NCBI GenBank assembly: GCA_937943045.1
Contig: CALEBN010000046.1
Coordinates: 1-8,141 of the forward strand
Source: an uncultured Collinsella sp.
GTDB taxonomy: Bacteria > Actinomycetota > Coriobacteriia > Coriobacteriales > Coriobacteriaceae
DNA: 8,141 nucleotides
Direction of reading: 5' to 3'
Shown: one piece after another, positions 5,716 through 8,141 of the stretch
How the letters are laid out: each line of letters starts with the position of its first letter
How positions within the stretch are numbered: position 1 is the stretch's first letter
Translations under genes and position numbers: made by a program
Notes under the pieces: generated by a model
Told to the model about the DNA's origin: nothing
Databases searched by the model: none
The model's input: the letters and a program-made list of their open reading frames with translations, nothing else

Positions 5716-7041
5716 TTAATGACTCGGATTATCGTGCACGGAACTAGCTTGATGCCCTTCGTTGACCTTGTCGGCAACGGCCGTCTTTGCATCCCTGACG
5801 GCAGCGAGAGAGCGGTCATGTTTACTGTTCTCGGCGAGCTTGTCACGGGCTTGTTTCCCGAGCGTATGCCATTGGGAAATGTCGCATTTCGTGCGTTTGC
5901 CGGCCAGCTTGGCATCGATTGAATCTTTCATATCCGAAGCCACGATTGACGCGAATTCCGGGCTGATCGGTACCGCGATGTGGTTTTCATCGACAAACGC
6001 CGCGTCCATCGGGTCTCGGGGATCCGATTTTTGAGACAGATGGTCACCTGGGTCGAGGAAGAGGATATCCATGATGATCTGCTGCGGCTTCTGGGATGCG
6101 GCGATTGCTTCCAGCTTTCCAAGCTGCTTAGCCGAGATCGCCGTATCCACGGAGATGGCGGTGTTTCCCCTCGCCGATGGATGCCATGCCTGATATTCCT
6201 CACTCGACATTCCGGGCCTATATCCTTGCGGGACGATCACACGGCCGTTCTTTTCCTCTAGCATACCGGAGGTAAACAGGGTCGCTTCGCGCAGGAGGTT
6301 CTTTTCCGCGAGATTGCGGAAGGTGGTTACCCGTGCGAAATTATCCATCGCTTTCTGAACGGGTTTCTCCAGGGATCCAAGGCACTCGAGAATATGTTTC
6401 GTGGAGGGATCCGGGTCTTTTAGGTCAAATTCCACATCCGAGAAATACTTGCCGGTCTCTACGCCCTCATGGAAGTCCCTGATCGAGTCGATTCCGTCTT
6501 CCCCGATGAGGTTCGTGAGTTTTGAATAATTCTTTTCGACTGCTTCCGCGTAGCCGGGATGCTGTGGATCGGTTGTCAGTCGCAGCCCATCATACGCGTC
6601 GATGATGTTCATTACGACAGATGTCTTATCTGCTTCAACGGGCAGATAAGTGTATTTGAAATGTTCCGCGTTGCCCGCATAGGAGAGCTTTACATCGAAT
6701 GCAGGCCCTTTTTCGGAATCTTCGATAGTAATATCCAGATCGAGGTTCTTATAGACCTGGAGCGGATGGGGCATCTTCACGTAAGCCAACAGTTCCGGCA
6801 CCAGGCTGCTCTTTGGATAGTTCCCTTCCGACAGCCATGCGATAAGCGACGGCATCTCGCCTTTGAGTTTACCGATCAGCCTTTGCGTCGTTTCAGGCGA
6901 GAACGGATCGTCCGTTTCGTTCCATTCAGCCAGCGCATTGTGGATGGCGGCGTTCTGGATATGGTTATCGGCCATCTGAGCCACATCGATCAGTACGTTT
7001 CCATCGTTGTTTAAGACATTTACCAGGCCAAGCGTGTTCAT
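5716..7041 (-). CDS. Unrecognised 441-residue soluble protein of the Fic operon
   Basis: The frame is complete, from ATG 7041 with AAAAGGAG (7058-7051) 9 nt upstream to TAA 5718-5716. I do not recognise the family. There is no signal peptide, membrane helix, Walker motif or Cys cluster. The protein is acidic overall. The first 100 residues look mostly helical (IQNAAIHNALAEW, RLIGKLKGEMPSLIAWL). The middle holds strand-like segments (LDLDITIED, AFDVKLSYAG) and then helices. A hydrophobic stretch IIMDILFLDPGDHL lies at about 335-350. The last 60 residues are hydrophilic with Lys/Arg clusters and end in a Ser/His/Asn-rich tail. The gene sits 25 nt after the MuF-C-like gene and 40 nt before Fic copy 2, so the three are probably co-transcribed. 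It may be an immunity, chaperone or structural partner, but nothing in the sequence decides this. Confidence 0.85.
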   Translation of the reverse strand: MNTLGLVNVLNNDGNVLIDVAQMADNHIQNAAIHNALAEWNETDDPFSPETTQRLIGKLKGEMPSLIAWLSEGNYPKSSLVPELLAYVKMPHPLQVYKNLDLDITIEDSEKGPAFDVKLSYAGNAEHFKYTYLPVEADKTSVVMNIIDAYDGLRLTTDPQHPGYAEAVEKNYSKLTNLIGEDGIDSIRDFHEGVETGKYFSDVEFDLKDPDPSTKHILECLGSLEKPVQKAMDNFARVTTFRNLAEKNLLREATLFTSGMLEEKNGRVIVPQGYRPGMSSEEYQAWHPSARGNTAISVDTAISAKQLGKLEAIAASQKPQQIIMDILFLDPGDHLSQKSDPRDPMDAAFVDENHIAVPISPEFASIVASDMKDSIDAKLAGKRTKCDISQWHTLGKQARDKLAENSKHDRSLAAVRDAKTAVADKVNEGHQASSVHDNPSH

Positions 7042-7066
7042 TTCTTAATTCTCCTTTTCAATGGTT

Positions 7067-8023
7067 TTACTGCGAATCGCGGTTGTCGTCGTCATATCTG
7101 AGAGTGATGTAGCGCGGTCTATCCCTATCTTGCGCGAGCCTATTTCGCCTGCTGTCCGCGACCTTGAAATGCATGGTGCGGTTAAGGGAATTATGTTCCT
7201 TTTCGCGATCGGACAGCTTCGGATTTATTTCCGCTTTCATCTTGCAAATATAAGATGAAGGTATTATAATATCCATTGAAAGAGCTGCAAGCGCCGGAGG
7301 GAATCGTGTCCCACCATAGCGGGGTAGCTCTTTTTCCATTTGTTCATATTTCTCAGAATCGATATACAGGATCTTTTCCTCGTTTGCAGCACGGGCGAGA
7401 TATGAAGTGAAGTTGTCACGTCCGTAAAGGCTGGCTATCACGTTGCTGCAGCCGTTATCGTTCGTCTTGGTTCCATATCCGTTTGGGAAAAAGTATGCGA
7501 TGACCGGGACGCCGTCAGGGTCGTACATATCGAGTACGGCGGCGACGCCTTTGCCCTCAAACGACCTACCGTTTACCGTATAGTTCGGCTGGTCGAAAAC
7601 GACTACCGGTTCTTCGAGCTTTTCCGGAAGCGCTTTGATCTGCTCGATGGTAAGCCCATGTTGATGGTTGTCAGCCTCTTTTGGGGCGATTGCATTCCTG
7701 AGATGTCTTTGCGTATAGATGAAGGGCAGGTTGTCGAATCCGGCTCTCCTGAATACATACGGTGTGTTGGGCCGGGGTTCCAGAACGGCGTGCGGTGACA
7801 GCATGCCGCTCAGGCTCGCATCGACATCGTAACCGAAATCCAGATATTCCGAACACTGTATCCCATATTGCCTGATTGCCTTGACGTCCATTTCAGGCAA
7901 TTCGTCTCCTCTGAGCAAAGCGGAGAGAATCGAGTCGTTGATCATTCTTTCCGCTTTCGGGCGCTGGATCGAGGACTCGTATTCGCGAATCGTCCGCGCA
8001 GCGTTAAGCGTATAGCCATCCAT
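7067..8023 (-). CDS. Protein with a probable MuF-C/BECR-like domain
   Basis: The product has 318 residues; ATG 8023 is preceded by a strong GGGGAGGA (8036-8029) 5 nt upstream. The first 95 residues are helical and unrecognised. From about 95 to 260 the order of motifs recalls the MuF-C-terminal-type domain found in phage and mobile-element polyvalent proteins: LPFIYTQRHLRNAI (99-112), HGLTIEQIKALPEKL (122-136), PVVVFDQ (139-145), AAVLDM..DGVPVIAYFF (161-179), NVIASLYGRDNF (194-205), then ILYIDSEK (218-225). Such domains belong to the barnase/EndoU/ColicinE5/RelE-like nuclease and toxin group and often travel with transferred DNA. I cannot name the catalytic residues; His122, Asn194, Ser198 and Tyr200 are candidates. 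The last 55 residues are highly charged (RRNR, DRDRPR, DDDNRD). It is the first complete gene of the operon. The family call comes from memory of the motif pattern only. Confidence 0.6.
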   Translation of the reverse strand: MDGYTLNAARTIREYESSIQRPKAERMINDSILSALLRGDELPEMDVKAIRQYGIQCSEYLDFGYDVDASLSGMLSPHAVLEPRPNTPYVFRRAGFDNLPFIYTQRHLRNAIAPKEADNHQHGLTIEQIKALPEKLEEPVVVFDQPNYTVNGRSFEGKGVAAVLDMYDPDGVPVIAYFFPNGYGTKTNDNGCSNVIASLYGRDNFTSYLARAANEEKILYIDSEKYEQMEKELPRYGGTRFPPALAALSMDIIIPSSYICKMKAEINPKLSDREKEHNSLNRTMHFKVADSRRNRLAQDRDRPRYITLRYDDDNRDSQ

Positions 8024-8055
8024 ATCGTTCCTCCCCTGTAGCTCGACGGCAAGTT

Positions 8056-8141
8056 CTATTTTTCCTGTACGTCTAGTGCAACCGCATCGTTTTTGCGATC
8101 GTCATTCACGTGGACGGCCTGCTTCGCTTTTGCATCCTTTA
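8056..8141 (-). CDS. 3' end of an unknown upstream gene
   Basis: The minus-strand frame is open from the window edge (first full codon at 8139) to TAG 8058-8056, giving 27 residues. The visible part is hydrophilic and rich in Lys, Asp, Ala and Val, with KDAKAKQAVHVNDD near its start and DVQEK at the end. It lies 32 nt before the next ATG without a terminator, so it probably belongs to the same operon. Its DAK..AV..VN pattern loosely recalls the C-terminus of the 441-residue protein. Too little is present to assign a function. Confidence 0.6.
   Translation of the reverse strand, partial: KDAKAKQAVHVNDDRKNDAVALDVQEK

Noticed and set aside
6559..7014. 151-codon plus-strand open frame inside the 441-residue gene
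   Set aside because: The minus-strand frame is nearly three times longer, has a strong Shine-Dalgarno and fits the operon. The plus frame is a shadow.
1..8141. CRISPR array, tRNA, rRNA, insertion sequence ends or oriT
   Set aside because: I see no regular short repeats, no cloverleaf or rRNA sequence, no transposase frame and no relaxase gene or nick-site palindrome that would support these.

Overview
The window looks like part of an integrative conjugative element or conjugative plasmid from an anaerobic, probably gut-associated Gram-positive bacterium. I lean towards Actinomycetota of the Coriobacteriia or Bifidobacterium type, with Bacillota not excluded. The reasons are a mobile-element topoisomerase III, a piece of a VirD4/TraG coupling protein, Fic-like proteins, a probable MuF-C-type domain protein, strong Shine-Dalgarno sites of the AAAGGA/GGAGG kind and mid-range GC. 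The host is inferred from general resemblance only.

Every supported gene lies on the minus strand, so transcription runs from high to low coordinates. Block A (8141 to 4182) holds the last 27 codons of an unknown gene, a 318-residue protein with a MuF-C/BECR-like domain, an unrecognised 441-residue protein, and two Fic-like paralogues. The gaps among the first four genes are 25 to 40 nt, so they look like one operon. The last Fic gene also has its own extended -10 promoter, and it ends in a 19-bp-stem hairpin. Block B (4056 to 1912) is a complete type IA topoisomerase of the TopB type. Block C (1708 to 1076) is a free-standing 159-residue protein that matches only the all-alpha domain of T4SS coupling proteins, with its own promoter, ribosome site and terminator. 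Block D (about 1063 to 1) is a translationally coupled chain: a 23- to 28-codon leader ORF, a 172-residue unknown protein and a paralogue of it cut by the window edge, joined by ATGA overlaps.

The most unusual points are these. Both Fic-like proteins have Gln where the catalytic His of the Fic motif should be. A 205-bp segment over that active site is 203/205 identical between them although the flanks are strongly diverged, which suggests recent gene conversion. A coupling-protein all-alpha domain is encoded alone. The consecutive products of block A end in hydrophilic, charged tails of the kind seen in type IV secretion substrates. A working but unproven idea is that block A encodes proteins delivered with or protecting the element, and that the stand-alone all-alpha domain protein modulates recognition by the coupling protein. 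No gene-free stretch exceeds 300 bases. The longest is 954-1228, which holds a leader ORF, a promoter, a terminator and a second hairpin.
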